In this document: positions 17,435 through 25,144 of the stretch, piece after piece
How positions within the stretch are numbered: the first letter of the stretch is position 1
Layout: each line of letters opens with the position of its first letter
Source: Streptomyces spongiae
GTDB lineage: Bacteria > Actinomycetota > Actinomycetes > Streptomycetales > Streptomycetaceae
Direction: 5' to 3'
NCBI RefSeq assembly: GCF_009377185.1
Contig: NZ_VJZC01000003.1
Location: forward strand, 21,156-85,155
Length of the DNA: 64,000 nt
Position numbers and translations under genes: made by a program
Notes under the pieces: generated by a model
The model's input: only the letters and a program-made list of their open reading frames with translations
Databases searched by the model: none
What the model was told of the DNA's origin: nothing

Positions 17435-18703
17435 TCAGTGCTCAGCAATGATCTGCCTAATCTGCTCGTCCTCGAGTGCCACGCGTCTGGATTTCGCGGC
17501 GTGCAGCACCTTTTCGATGACATCGCTGACATCGCTGTCGAGCTGGTAGCCGCGGGTGGTGAGCCAGTAACGGACGTTGTTGGCTCCCGAGGAGGCGTCG
17601 ATGAGCACCTCCTGGTCGCGCCCCAGGGCGCTTGCGGGGACACCGGAGTAGACGATGTCCTTGAGGAGGTCGCTGCCCTTCTGATGCGCCTTGAGGATGG
17701 CCGTGGCGTGCACTCCGGCGCTGGTCTTGAAGACGTCCCGGCCCATCGCCGGATAGTTCTCCGGAACCGCCAGGTCCAGGGCCTCGGCGGCGAATTCGCA
17801 GTACTCACGCAGGGCCAGCAGGTCGTAGTCGCCGTGGTCGCCGAGGTAGCCGTTGACGATCAGCTGGTCCAGCGCGGTGTTCCCGGCCCGCTCACCGATC
17901 CCGAGGATCGTGCCGTGGACGCGGACACAGCCGAGGGCGAGCGCGGTCAGCGAGTTCGCCAGGGCCAGGCCGCGGTCGTTGTGCCCGTGCCACTCCAGGC
18001 CGACCGGGTGCCCGCGGTCGGCAAAGTACCGGGTGGTCCAGCGGATCAGGGCCTCGGTGCCGGTCGGCGTCGACGTGCCGACCGTGTCGCACAGCGTCAC
18101 CCGGCGCACGCCCGAGTCGATCGCCACGTCGTACAGCTTGCCGAGCAGCTTGGGGGTGCACCTCACGGTGTCCTCCAGGACGAGGACGAACTCGACCCCC
18201 TCGCGGTCGCAGGCCTTCGCCGAGTCGCGGATGTTCTGCTGGATCGACTCGATCGACCAGTCCTCGACGTGCTGCCGGATCGGGCTGACACCGGTGAAGA
18301 CATAGGCCTCGACGGGAGCGCCCGCGGCCTGTGAGATACCGCAGATGGCCGCGATGTCGTCAGGGTGGGTCCGCCCCGCGTACCCCTGGGCCAGCGGGAG
18401 GTCCTCCGCGGCGATGTACTTGGCGATCTCGGTGCATTCGCGCGCCGCCGCGGGTCCCGAGCCGGGGAAGCCGAGGTCGGCCGAGCGGACCCCGCAGCGC
18501 ACCATGTGGTGGATGAACTCGATCTTCCGATCCACTTCCGGGATCGGGATGTTGGCCGCCTGGAGACCGTCGCGGAGGGTCTCGTCGAAGAACGCTCCGG
18601 TGACTGTCGGAGTGAGGGACCGCTGGGTCTCCTCATAGGGGTAGCTGTTCCAGTTGAACCAGGTGTCCGCAGGCAGCGTGGCTGTTTTGTCTGTGATGCT
18701 CAC
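17435..18703 (-). CDS. DRE-TIM acyltransferase (isopropylmalate/homocitrate/alkylmalate synthase-like)
   Basis: A 422-residue TIM-barrel enzyme with FFDETLRDGLQAAN, LCDTVGTSTPTG, the metal-binding EWHGHNDRGLA and GIGERAGNTALDQL. These fit the 2-isopropylmalate/homocitrate synthase group, which condenses acetyl-CoA with a 2-keto acid. The usual LRDGEQ is LRDGLQ here, so the substrate pocket may be altered. There is no long LeuA-type C-terminal regulatory domain, so leucine feedback is not expected. The start is the GTG at 18703 with GGAG six bases upstream, 16 bp after the monooxygenase stop. It begins a three-gene set, with isomerase and dehydrogenase, that lengthens a keto acid by one carbon. 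Candidate inputs are 2-oxoglutarate or an aryl- or alkyl-pyruvate. Confidence 0.88.
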   Translation of the reverse strand: MSITDKTATLPADTWFNWNSYPYEETQRSLTPTVTGAFFDETLRDGLQAANIPIPEVDRKIEFIHHMVRCGVRSADLGFPGSGPAAARECTEIAKYIAAEDLPLAQGYAGRTHPDDIAAICGISQAAGAPVEAYVFTGVSPIRQHVEDWSIESIQQNIRDSAKACDREGVEFVLVLEDTVRCTPKLLGKLYDVAIDSGVRRVTLCDTVGTSTPTGTEALIRWTTRYFADRGHPVGLEWHGHNDRGLALANSLTALALGCVRVHGTILGIGERAGNTALDQLIVNGYLGDHGDYDLLALREYCEFAAEALDLAVPENYPAMGRDVFKTSAGVHATAILKAHQKGSDLLKDIVYSGVPASALGRDQEVLIDASSGANNVRYWLTTRGYQLDSDVSDVIEKVLHAAKSRRVALEDEQIRQIIAEH

Positions 18704-18719
18704 ATTCAACTCCGAAAGT

Positions 18720-20168
18720 TCAGGCGGTGACGATGCCATTGATGAATGCGATGTGGTCGTCAAACTGTTCGGCATAGAGCGAGGCGGCCACATGGTCGGC
18801 GACCGTGGTCACCACATGCCGGGAACTCTGGATTCCTACGGTGTTGTGGATGATGTCCGAGAGGCAGTAGACGCGGCTCAGATCGGTGTCGTCGCCGTCC
18901 TTGGACTGCAGCTGGAAGAAGGGTGAGAGCTTCGGGTAGCCGCAGAGGTCTGCTGGCGCATCGGAGCCGGCCGGGATCCTGTCGCCCCAGGTGAGAATGC
19001 GGTCGGTGAGACTGCGCAGTTCCTCACGGTGCTCGAGGCCTATCTGCGGGCCGGTCGCGAAGATGACCGCGTCCGCGCTCAACTCACCGTTCTGACCGGT
19101 GACTTGGATGCGTCCGGTGGCCGGGTCATGGCTGAGGCTCTCGATGGGCCAGCCTTCGAGGACCCTGATCCGGTCGAGGTGGCGAACCCGGGACAGATAC
19201 TCGGGGTTGGCCGGCGAGCGGCCGTGCTCGAACAGTGCCGTCACGAGCTGCAGCCGGTCGGCGTCGGCCAGCCTCGGGTGGTAGGCGAGGAGCGGTTCGA
19301 GCAGGTCGGCGGCGCGGGTGCCGCGCCCTTCGGGGACGTCCTCGCTGTCGTCGCGCCCCCGCCACAGCTCGAAGTAGACGTCCCGCTTCGGGAACGCGCT
19401 GCGGCCGATGACGGTGGCCGAGCGGCAGCCCGCCTCGACGGCCCGGCCGGCGTTGTCGAAGCCGCTCGCGCCCGCCCCGATCACCACCACGTCGCGGTCA
19501 GCGAGCGTGTCCCACGGAATGTCCTCCCAGGCGCAGTGGTACGTGCCGACGGGCAGGTTCCGGGTGAGTTCCTCCGGCACGGACCAGCGGCCGGAGCCGG
19601 TGATACCGGTCGCGAGGCAGACCCTGCGGGCGAGGAACCGCTCCCGGCCCTCCGGCCCGGCGGTGTGGACCGACAGGCACTGGTCCGACGCATCCCAGGT
19701 GATGTCGTCGACTCGGGTGCCGTTCACCGTTTCGATCTCCAGGACCCGCCGGTACCAGGACAGGTACTCGCGCCAGTAGGGCAGCGGAATGAAGTCGAAG
19801 GTGGCGTACTCGGCCTCCGAGTAGGCCGCGCAGAACCAGGTCTTGAACCTCAGCAGCGGGTTGTCGCAGTCCGGGCCGGGCAGCGCCTTGGGGGTCCGCA
19901 GCCGGGGCATGCGGGCGAACGAGGACCACGGTCCCGTCCGGTCCTCGGGCTGGGCGTCCAGCACCTTGATCCGTCTGACGCCGCGCAGTCGCAGGTTGTA
20001 GGCGAGCGACAGTCCGTTCTGCCCGGCGCCCACGACGACGGCGTCGTGAATGCGGTCCCCGCTCGCCGCACGGGCCGGGGTGACCCAGCTCTGACGGCCG
20101 TAGAACCTGTTGTCCGCGAGGCTGTCCCGGATGCTCTCGTCGAGCTCTTCGAGTAATCGGAATTTCAT
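18720..20168 (-). CDS. FAD/NAD(P)H flavoprotein monooxygenase
   Basis: A 482-residue flavoprotein with an FAD-binding GAGQNG near residue 48 and an NAD(P)H-binding GAGASG near residue 230, then a closing FATGPQ segment. The layout resembles Baeyer-Villiger, N-hydroxylating and flavin-containing monooxygenases. An N- or C-oxidation of an amino acid or a carrier-bound residue is plausible but not shown. The start is the ATG at 20168, 10 bp after the JmjC gene stop. Codon 5 is TTA (20154-20156), a rare leucine codon in Streptomyces that needs the bldA tRNA. As the second gene of an 18-kb operon this could hold back translation of the pathway until late growth. Confidence 0.87.
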   Translation of the reverse strand: MKFRLLEELDESIRDSLADNRFYGRQSWVTPARAASGDRIHDAVVVGAGQNGLSLAYNLRLRGVRRIKVLDAQPEDRTGPWSSFARMPRLRTPKALPGPDCDNPLLRFKTWFCAAYSEAEYATFDFIPLPYWREYLSWYRRVLEIETVNGTRVDDITWDASDQCLSVHTAGPEGRERFLARRVCLATGITGSGRWSVPEELTRNLPVGTYHCAWEDIPWDTLADRDVVVIGAGASGFDNAGRAVEAGCRSATVIGRSAFPKRDVYFELWRGRDDSEDVPEGRGTRAADLLEPLLAYHPRLADADRLQLVTALFEHGRSPANPEYLSRVRHLDRIRVLEGWPIESLSHDPATGRIQVTGQNGELSADAVIFATGPQIGLEHREELRSLTDRILTWGDRIPAGSDAPADLCGYPKLSPFFQLQSKDGDDTDLSRVYCLSDIIHNTVGIQSSRHVVTTVADHVAASLYAEQFDDHIAFINGIVTA

Positions 20169-20178
20169 CGTCGCCCCG

Positions 20179-21291
20179 TCAGATCGGCTCGCCGAGCATG
20201 AGTTCCTCACGCCACAGCTTCGACGGGGAGTCGTGCCTCTCGACCGCCATCTGCTCGGCGACCGGGCAGTCGATGTCGACGTGCCGGGAGAGCGGGCCGT
20301 CGGGGAGCGTGCTGTCCATGAGTGCGCGGTACATCTCCTGCACCGCCCGGTGCCGTTCGGCACTGTCCGCGTACTCGGTTGCCAGCACCGTACGGGCCTC
20401 GGACCAGATCTTGTCCTCCAGCCCGACGCGCACGTCCTGGTCGGTCACCGTGGCGAGGTGGGACAGCAGCGCGTGCAGATCGGGATAGAAGGGGACGCGG
20501 TTGGCGTCGACCAGCTTGCGCGCGAACTCCTCCCGGCCGAAGCGGAAGTTGATGGAGGCGCCGGTGTCCAGGTACTCGACGTAGTGCCAGATCGACGGCG
20601 GGAAGTAGACGGCCTCACCGGGGTTGATGACACAGTCGTACGCGCCCAGGTAGCGCAGCAGGTCCAGCTTCTCCTCCTCGTCCATGTTCTGGATGAGGAG
20701 CTTGCTGAAGTTCATCGACGGTGAGATCTTGTCGCGTGCCGAGACGGGCACCATCACGACCCGCTTGCGGCCGAAGACCTGGTAGAGCAGCACATTGCGG
20801 AAGTCGCCGTCGAAGTGGAGATGGGCGTAGTTCCCCTGGTTGGCGACGAACATGAAGGAGACGAGATCCTCGCTCGCCCAGGGCACTCCACAGACGTTCG
20901 GGTCCTTCATGAGCTCCCGCACCGCGGCCGGCGTGTGGTACTCGACGCAGAGCAGGTCGGTGTCCGGGTTCTTGTTCACATGGTCGAGGTACTCGGCGAG
21001 CGGCCACTCCTCGATCTTGTTGCGTACTTTCTGGCTGAGACCCTGCCGCCGAGCCGCCGCGACGCCTCGCGACAGCGGGCTGGTGTAGTTCTGCTGCACT
21101 TGGATCCGGAGGTCGCCGAATGCCTCGGTCGCCGCCTCCGCCGTGGTGATCCGGGAGAGCGGGGTGCCGGCCTGGGTGTTACCGATGACGACAGGGGTTT
21201 GGGTCCGCACGAAGCGGTCGATGAAGTCTTCCGGATTGATGTCCGCTACGCGCGTCACATTGTCCAGAGTCTTCGGAGACTCGGAGATCAT
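20179..21291 (-). CDS. JmjC/cupin-8 Fe(II)/2-oxoglutarate-type oxygenase
   Basis: A 370-residue cupin protein. The iron triad is visible as HFD in NYAHLHFDGDF and the distal histidine in PPSIWHYVEYL, spaced as in JmjC/FIH-type hydroxylases. FPPSIWH preceded by NPGEAVY is the usual second-half signature. Such enzymes hydroxylate amino-acid side chains, free or in proteins; a small-molecule or carrier-bound substrate is likely here. It is the first gene of the Block A operon: upstream lie more than 600 bp of non-coding DNA and the junction remnant. The start ATG has a modest GGAC upstream. I see no second domain. Confidence 0.87.
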   Translation of the reverse strand: MISESPKTLDNVTRVADINPEDFIDRFVRTQTPVVIGNTQAGTPLSRITTAEAATEAFGDLRIQVQQNYTSPLSRGVAAARRQGLSQKVRNKIEEWPLAEYLDHVNKNPDTDLLCVEYHTPAAVRELMKDPNVCGVPWASEDLVSFMFVANQGNYAHLHFDGDFRNVLLYQVFGRKRVVMVPVSARDKISPSMNFSKLLIQNMDEEEKLDLLRYLGAYDCVINPGEAVYFPPSIWHYVEYLDTGASINFRFGREEFARKLVDANRVPFYPDLHALLSHLATVTDQDVRVGLEDKIWSEARTVLATEYADSAERHRAVQEMYRALMDSTLPDGPLSRHVDIDCPVAEQMAVERHDSPSKLWREELMLGEPI

Positions 21292-21917
21292 CGATCGTCC
21301 TTAGCTGTAGGAAAGCAGCGGAAAGCAGCCGCCGATCGGCAAGGCTGTGCCGTCACGCGGCGATTGCGTCCGCACGCGTGCCGAAGAGAAAAAAGAAGGT
21401 GGCGAATTGGCAGGCCGTGCCCATGTCATTTCATGCACACTTGGACCCAACGGCCTAATCCACCCGAATCATTACACCCCCCGTGGTGACCCGTGTTGTT
21501 TCCGTAGTCTTTTTTAGTCTCGCGACCCTGCGGGCTGCAACGCACATTCCGCATAGTGAGATTCGAGCGGCTCTCAACCGGCCTTCAGTAATGGCCAGTT
21601 GACGCCTTGACTCGTCCCCGGCGAGGCGTCCGGCAGATGCATTTTCGTGACCAAGAGCCAACGTATGCCGCAGATTCCACGGCTTGCCCGATCGGCGCGT
21701 TCGGAATACCGAACACCGTTCGAGCCTCCTCTGCCAGCAATTGGCCGGATCGCGTCGCCCTTGGTCAGCGAGGGTTTTTCGGGGCCGGCCCGCCCAACAG
21801 TCCAGAGCCGAGTTCGAAAACGGACTCAGCGGTCCGAGACCGTGTCGCACATGACTGCGGCGAGGTTGACAAATTCCAGGCAGCTGTGGGGACAGTGCCC
21901 CGGTCGAGCAATCATGT
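21292..21917. other. Non-coding leader and junction region upstream of Block A
   Basis: This stretch has no convincing gene in any frame; the open frames here lack Streptomyces codon bias and recognisable motifs. It must hold the promoter for the long minus-strand operon starting at 21291, but I could not pick a consensus -35/-10 pair with confidence. It contains A/T-rich runs, which are uncommon in this DNA, and a short tandem 10-base direct repeat at 21311-21330. Confidence 0.5.
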
Positions 21918-22060
21918 TCACAGGGGAATCTCAGCTTCCGATTCGGCTACTGGCGGGGTGCGGAGTTCGTACTCCATCGGGCTGAGCACGCCCAGCGCGG
22001 AATGCCCGCGGTGCCGGTCGTGGAAGATTTCCAGGAGGTCACGTGCGAAAGTGCCGACCG
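21918..22060 (-). mobile_element. IS3-family transposase remnant (3' end of OrfB)
   Basis: Reading the minus strand to the TGA at 21918-21920 gives about 45 residues: RDLLEIFHDRHRGHSALGVL followed by SPMEYELR. This is the C-terminal signature of IS3-type integrase-fold transposases (YNxxRxHSALGxLSPxE(Y/F)E). No longer transposase frame continues upstream: the frame is broken near 22060 and the catalytic DDE residues are absent. It is a fossil of an insertion at the seam between the two biosynthetic blocks. I could not define terminal repeats. Confidence 0.75.
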
Positions 22061-22157
22061 CAGCCACTCGTTGAGGACTGCGGCCGGCACCGTCGCTTCA
22101 TCGCTGAAGGCGAGCTCGCCCTTGGCGGCCACACCGGGCACGGCTGTTCAATGTTTC

Positions 22158-22184
22158 CCAGGCGATTCCGTTGGAATCGCCTGG
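22158..22184 (-). terminator. Hairpin terminator after the trpA homologue
   Basis: A perfect 12-bp inverted repeat (CCAGGCGATTCC / GGAATCGCCTGG) with a three-base loop, 7 bases past the stop of the trpA-like gene. It is followed on the minus strand by GAAACATTG rather than a long T run, as is common in Streptomyces. It likely ends the Block B leftward transcript and insulates it from Block A. Confidence 0.75.
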
Positions 22185-22191
22185 CCCGCCG

Positions 22192-22986
22192 TCAGACGGT
22201 CTCGGCCACGAGGTCCTTCAGGTACTGGCGATAACCGTCCGCGCCGAGCCCTTCCCACGCGTCGAGGCCTGCCGTGCCGATGATGGCGATGTCGGCCAGG
22301 CCGCGCAGCTCTCGCACATCGTCGGCCGTCCTGATCCCGAACCCAAGCCCGAGCGGCACCGACGTGGCCGTGCGGCACCTCTCCAAGAAGGCCGCCACAC
22401 CTTCCGACAGGTCCGTCTTCCGCCCGGTCACGCCCTTGCGCGCGGCGCAATAGACGAAGCCCGAAGCGTGGCTGCCGATCTCAGCCAGGCGGGCCTCCGA
22501 GTTCGCCGGAGTCATGATGAAGATCGGGGCGAGCTCGCGGTCACGGGCCGCCGCGGTCAGGTCAGCCGCTTCCTCCGGAGGCAGGTCCGGGACGATGAAT
22601 CCCCTCATACCCGCCTCGGACAGCTTCTCGCAGAAGCGCTCCGCGCCCATGGTGAAGACGCTGTTGTAGTAGCCCATGAAGACGATCTCGAAGCTGAACC
22701 GCTCCGAGGCGCGCGCCGCGAGATCGAAGTACGCGTCCCACGGCGTCCCCGCCGTGATCGCGTCGTGATTCGCCTTCACGAAGGACGGTCCGTCGGCGAT
22801 GGGTTCGCTGAAGGGCATCTGGAGCTCGACGAGGTCCACCCCCGCGCTGTCCATCGCTTCGAGCATCGCCCAGTTGGCTTCGAGGGACGGATAGCCGACC
22901 ACCAGGTGCGTCATGAGCAGGAGCGGCTTCTTCTCCAGCCGCCGGCGCAGGTGGCTCTCGAGGTCCACCCCTTGAGTAACGGTCAT
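22192..22986 (-). CDS. trpA: Tryptophan synthase alpha-chain homologue (divergent)
   Basis: A 264-residue TIM barrel. The acid pair of TrpA is kept: Glu in VELQMPFSEP and Asp in IADGP. The loop GFVYCAARKGVTG and the phosphate-binding GLGFGIRTADDV are also present. The normal ELGxPFSDP reads ELQMPFSEP, so the Gly next to the catalytic Glu is Gln. TrpA splits indole-3-glycerol phosphate to indole and passes it to TrpB. No trpE, D, C or F lies nearby, so this is not a tryptophan operon; a dedicated supply of indole, tryptophan or an analogue for the cluster is more likely. The start overlaps the trpB stop (ATGA, 22983-22986). Confidence 0.88.
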   Translation of the reverse strand: MTVTQGVDLESHLRRRLEKKPLLLMTHLVVGYPSLEANWAMLEAMDSAGVDLVELQMPFSEPIADGPSFVKANHDAITAGTPWDAYFDLAARASERFSFEIVFMGYYNSVFTMGAERFCEKLSEAGMRGFIVPDLPPEEAADLTAAARDRELAPIFIMTPANSEARLAEIGSHASGFVYCAARKGVTGRKTDLSEGVAAFLERCRTATSVPLGLGFGIRTADDVRELRGLADIAIIGTAGLDAWEGLGADGYRQYLKDLVAETV

Positions 22987-24245
22987 CGTTCGTACCCCGC
23001 GCTCTTGCGTTGGATGAAGTCCTTCCAGTCGTTGTCATCGAGCGCGTCGGCGACGGTGAAGATGTCCTTGTCGCCACGGCCTGACTGGTTGATGAGGACC
23101 GAGTCGGCGCTTGAGAGGCTCGACACCTCCCTGAACGCCCCGGCGAACGCGTGGGAGCTCTCGAGGGCCGGGATGATCCCCTCGCTCCGCATCGTGAGGC
23201 GTAGCGCCTCGACGACCTCCGCGTCGGTCGCCGACTCGAAGCGGACCCGCCCTCGCTGGTGCAGGTCGGCCAGCATCGGGCCGACACCGATGTAGTCGAG
23301 GCCCGCCGCCACCGAGTACGTGTCCTGCATGAGCCCCTCCTCATTCTGGAGGAAGACGGTCTTGTAGCCCTGCGCGACTCCGGGTCGGCCCTTGCCCCCG
23401 GCGAGGCGCGCCGCGTGCATGCCCGAATCGATCCCCTTGCCGGCCGCTTCCACGCCGACGAGCTCGACCGAGGGGTCGTCGAGGAAGCCCGCGAAGATAC
23501 CGGACGCGTTCGATCCGCCTCCCACACACGCGTAGACCCGGCGCGGCAACTCGCCCGTCGCGTCGAGCATCTGCGCGCGCGCCTCCTGGCCGATGATCGA
23601 CTGGAAGTACGTCACCATCTCCGGGAACGGATGCGGGCCGCACACGGTCCCCATGACGTAGTGCGTGTCGTCCATCGACTCCGCCCAGTCACGCAGGGCC
23701 GCGTTGATCGCGTCCTTCAGCGTCCGCGTACCGTCGGTGACGGCGATCACCTCGGCGCCGAGCTGCTTCATCCAGAAGACGTTCGGGTGCTGGCGGGCGA
23801 CGTCCTCCTCGCCCATGTAGATCGTGCACGCGAGCCCGAACCGCGCCGCCATCGTCGCTGTGGCCACGCCGTGCTGCCCGGCGCCGGTCTCCGCGATCAC
23901 ACGTCGTTTCCCCATGCGCTGCACAAGCAGGCCCTGGCCCATGACGTTGTTCGCCTTGTGCGCCCCGGTGTGGTTCAGGTCCTCCCGCTTGACGAAGATC
24001 CGTGCGCCGCCGAACGCCCGCGTGAGGTTGTCGCAGTACGTCACCGGCGTCGAGCGGCCCGCGTAGGTCGACATCAACGCGACGTAGGACTCCCAGAACG
24101 CCGGGTCACGCCTCGCGTCGTCGAAAGCCGTGCGCAGCTCCGCGAATGTCTCATGGAGTACCTCGGGTGTGAACGCCCCGCCGAAGTCCCCGTAGTAGCC
24201 TTCACGCCCCGGCGCCCATGGAGAACGCTCTGCCGGGATGGTCAT
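22983..24245 (-). CDS. trpB: Tryptophan synthase beta-chain homologue
   Basis: A 420-residue PLP enzyme with all main TrpB motifs: FGGAFTPEVL, the Schiff-base lysine in HTGAHKANN, AETGAGQHGVATAT, the phosphate-binding GGGSNA, IPALESSHA and NQSGRGDKD. It should join an indole or other nucleophile to the aminoacrylate formed from serine. The frame extends 66 codons further upstream, but AAGGA precedes the ATG at 24245 and the longer N-terminus has no family match. It lies between a 15-bp hairpin and the coupled trpA homologue. A cluster-borne TrpB may accept a modified indole, provide extra tryptophan, or act as a resistant copy; the sequence does not decide among these. Confidence 0.92.
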   Translation of the reverse strand: MTIPAERSPWAPGREGYYGDFGGAFTPEVLHETFAELRTAFDDARRDPAFWESYVALMSTYAGRSTPVTYCDNLTRAFGGARIFVKREDLNHTGAHKANNVMGQGLLVQRMGKRRVIAETGAGQHGVATATMAARFGLACTIYMGEEDVARQHPNVFWMKQLGAEVIAVTDGTRTLKDAINAALRDWAESMDDTHYVMGTVCGPHPFPEMVTYFQSIIGQEARAQMLDATGELPRRVYACVGGGSNASGIFAGFLDDPSVELVGVEAAGKGIDSGMHAARLAGGKGRPGVAQGYKTVFLQNEEGLMQDTYSVAAGLDYIGVGPMLADLHQRGRVRFESATDAEVVEALRLTMRSEGIIPALESSHAFAGAFREVSSLSSADSVLINQSGRGDKDIFTVADALDDNDWKDFIQRKSAGYER

Positions 24246-24395
24246 CTCAGAAATCCTTACCAGGCTCGGGCGACTGAAATCGCAGACAACAAGAGTGCCT
24301 TTCTCCCGAAAAACTGGGCACGCAGACTGACTTCGCGCCTTCGGCAAGCCTAGCAGCATGAGTGGATTCGGCGTTGCCCCTTCCGGAGCCGAGGT

Positions 24396-24434
24396 CGTCT
24401 GCCGGAGGACCCCACTGGTGTCCTCCGGCAGACG
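24396..24434 (-). terminator. 15-bp perfect hairpin between tmk-like gene and trpB
   Basis: CGTCTGCCGGAGGAC (24396-24410) pairs perfectly with its complement at 24420-24434 around a nine-base loop. It begins 17 bases after the stop of the tmk-like gene and about 150 bases before trpB. There is no T run. It could be a terminator, an attenuator, or an RNA-stability element that lowers trpBA expression relative to the rest of the operon. The leader after it encodes no Trp-rich peptide, so classical trp attenuation is not supported. Confidence 0.7.
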
Positions 24435-24450
24435 GTCCGTCATCGACCCC

Positions 24451-25092
24451 TTAGCCGTGCTCGACCGGAAAGAGGCCCTTTGCCTCGATCAGCCGCCACG
24501 CGTCATCGACGACAGTGGCAGGAGCTGCGCCACCGTTCAGGACCTGGAACTGCCGCATCTCCGGAAGAGACATATATCCGTCGCGGAGTCGCGTCAGGAA
24601 GTCCAGCGAGTTCACGTCCCGTCCGCGCTTGAACACACGCTCGGCCGCGATCTCCGGATCCACATCCACGAAATACACGAGGTCGGGAGTCGGAAAAACG
24701 CCGAACATACGCCTCAGAAGTATTTCGTTCGTCGTCTTGTGTGCCACGGCAAGCGCGAGATGCGTGTAAATGTATCGGTCGACCACCACGACGTGGTTCT
24801 CCCGAGCGAGCAAGGCCTCGATGTCGAGCAGTTCACGCCATTTCAGCAGCGCTCCCATGAACTGCGCACTGGTGGAGCCGAACATGTCGAACCGGTCGTG
24901 GTATCCGTCTTCACGCGCAAGGGTGTCAAGAGCGTCGCGCACGGGCCCGAGACTCCGATTCAGGTGAAGGGAGGCCCCCACCCCCTGAGCGCCAAGGCGT
25001 TCTATGAGGAGGTTCGCGGCCGTCGTCTTTCCCGAACCGTCTATCCCCTCGAAGGCGATCAGGGTGGCGCGCTTGGGGATCGGCTTCGGCAT
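24451..25092 (-). CDS. Thymidylate kinase-like P-loop kinase (first copy)
   Basis: A 213-residue nucleotide-kinase-fold protein. The P-loop is FEGIDGSGKTT, and DRYIYTHLA matches the DRY motif of thymidylate kinases. PDLVYFVDVDPEIAAERV is the usual strand before the lid. The ATG at 25092 has AAAGGA upstream; a TTG two codons earlier is less likely. A housekeeping tmk is expected elsewhere, and this copy sits between an amidohydrolase and trpBA, so a nucleotide-like or other small pathway molecule may be the substrate. A second, more divergent member of the same fold lies at 28612-29298. Confidence 0.82.
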   Translation of the reverse strand: MPKPIPKRATLIAFEGIDGSGKTTAANLLIERLGAQGVGASLHLNRSLGPVRDALDTLAREDGYHDRFDMFGSTSAQFMGALLKWRELLDIEALLARENHVVVVDRYIYTHLALAVAHKTTNEILLRRMFGVFPTPDLVYFVDVDPEIAAERVFKRGRDVNSLDFLTRLRDGYMSLPEMRQFQVLNGGAAPATVVDDAWRLIEAKGLFPVEHG

Positions 25093-25144
25093 GGTCAAGT
25101 CCTTTCGTTCGAGGAGGAATGTCCCAGGCCCGGGCGGCGACGCG

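Noticed and set aside
3470..21291. Identification of Block A as a pyrrolobenzodiazepine pathway, because it combines A, PCP, C-A-PCP-reductase and a proline-like A2 code
   Set aside because: A1 keeps the Asp235 typical of alpha-amino-acid substrates, and no anthranilate or 4-alkyl-proline genes are present; the keto-acid extension set does not fit.
21455..22141. Several open frames of 60-155 codons in the junction region
   Set aside because: They overlap each other on both strands, have no codon bias or motifs, and one is the wrong frame of the IS3 remnant.
22192..24245. Reading trpB/trpA as the host's housekeeping tryptophan operon
   Set aside because: No other trp genes are present, TrpA is atypical in its signature, and the pair is in an operon with pathway-type enzymes.
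24451..25092. Housekeeping thymidylate kinase
   Set aside because: It lies between an amidohydrolase and trpBA, and a second divergent member occurs in the same operon; the essential tmk is expected elsewhere.
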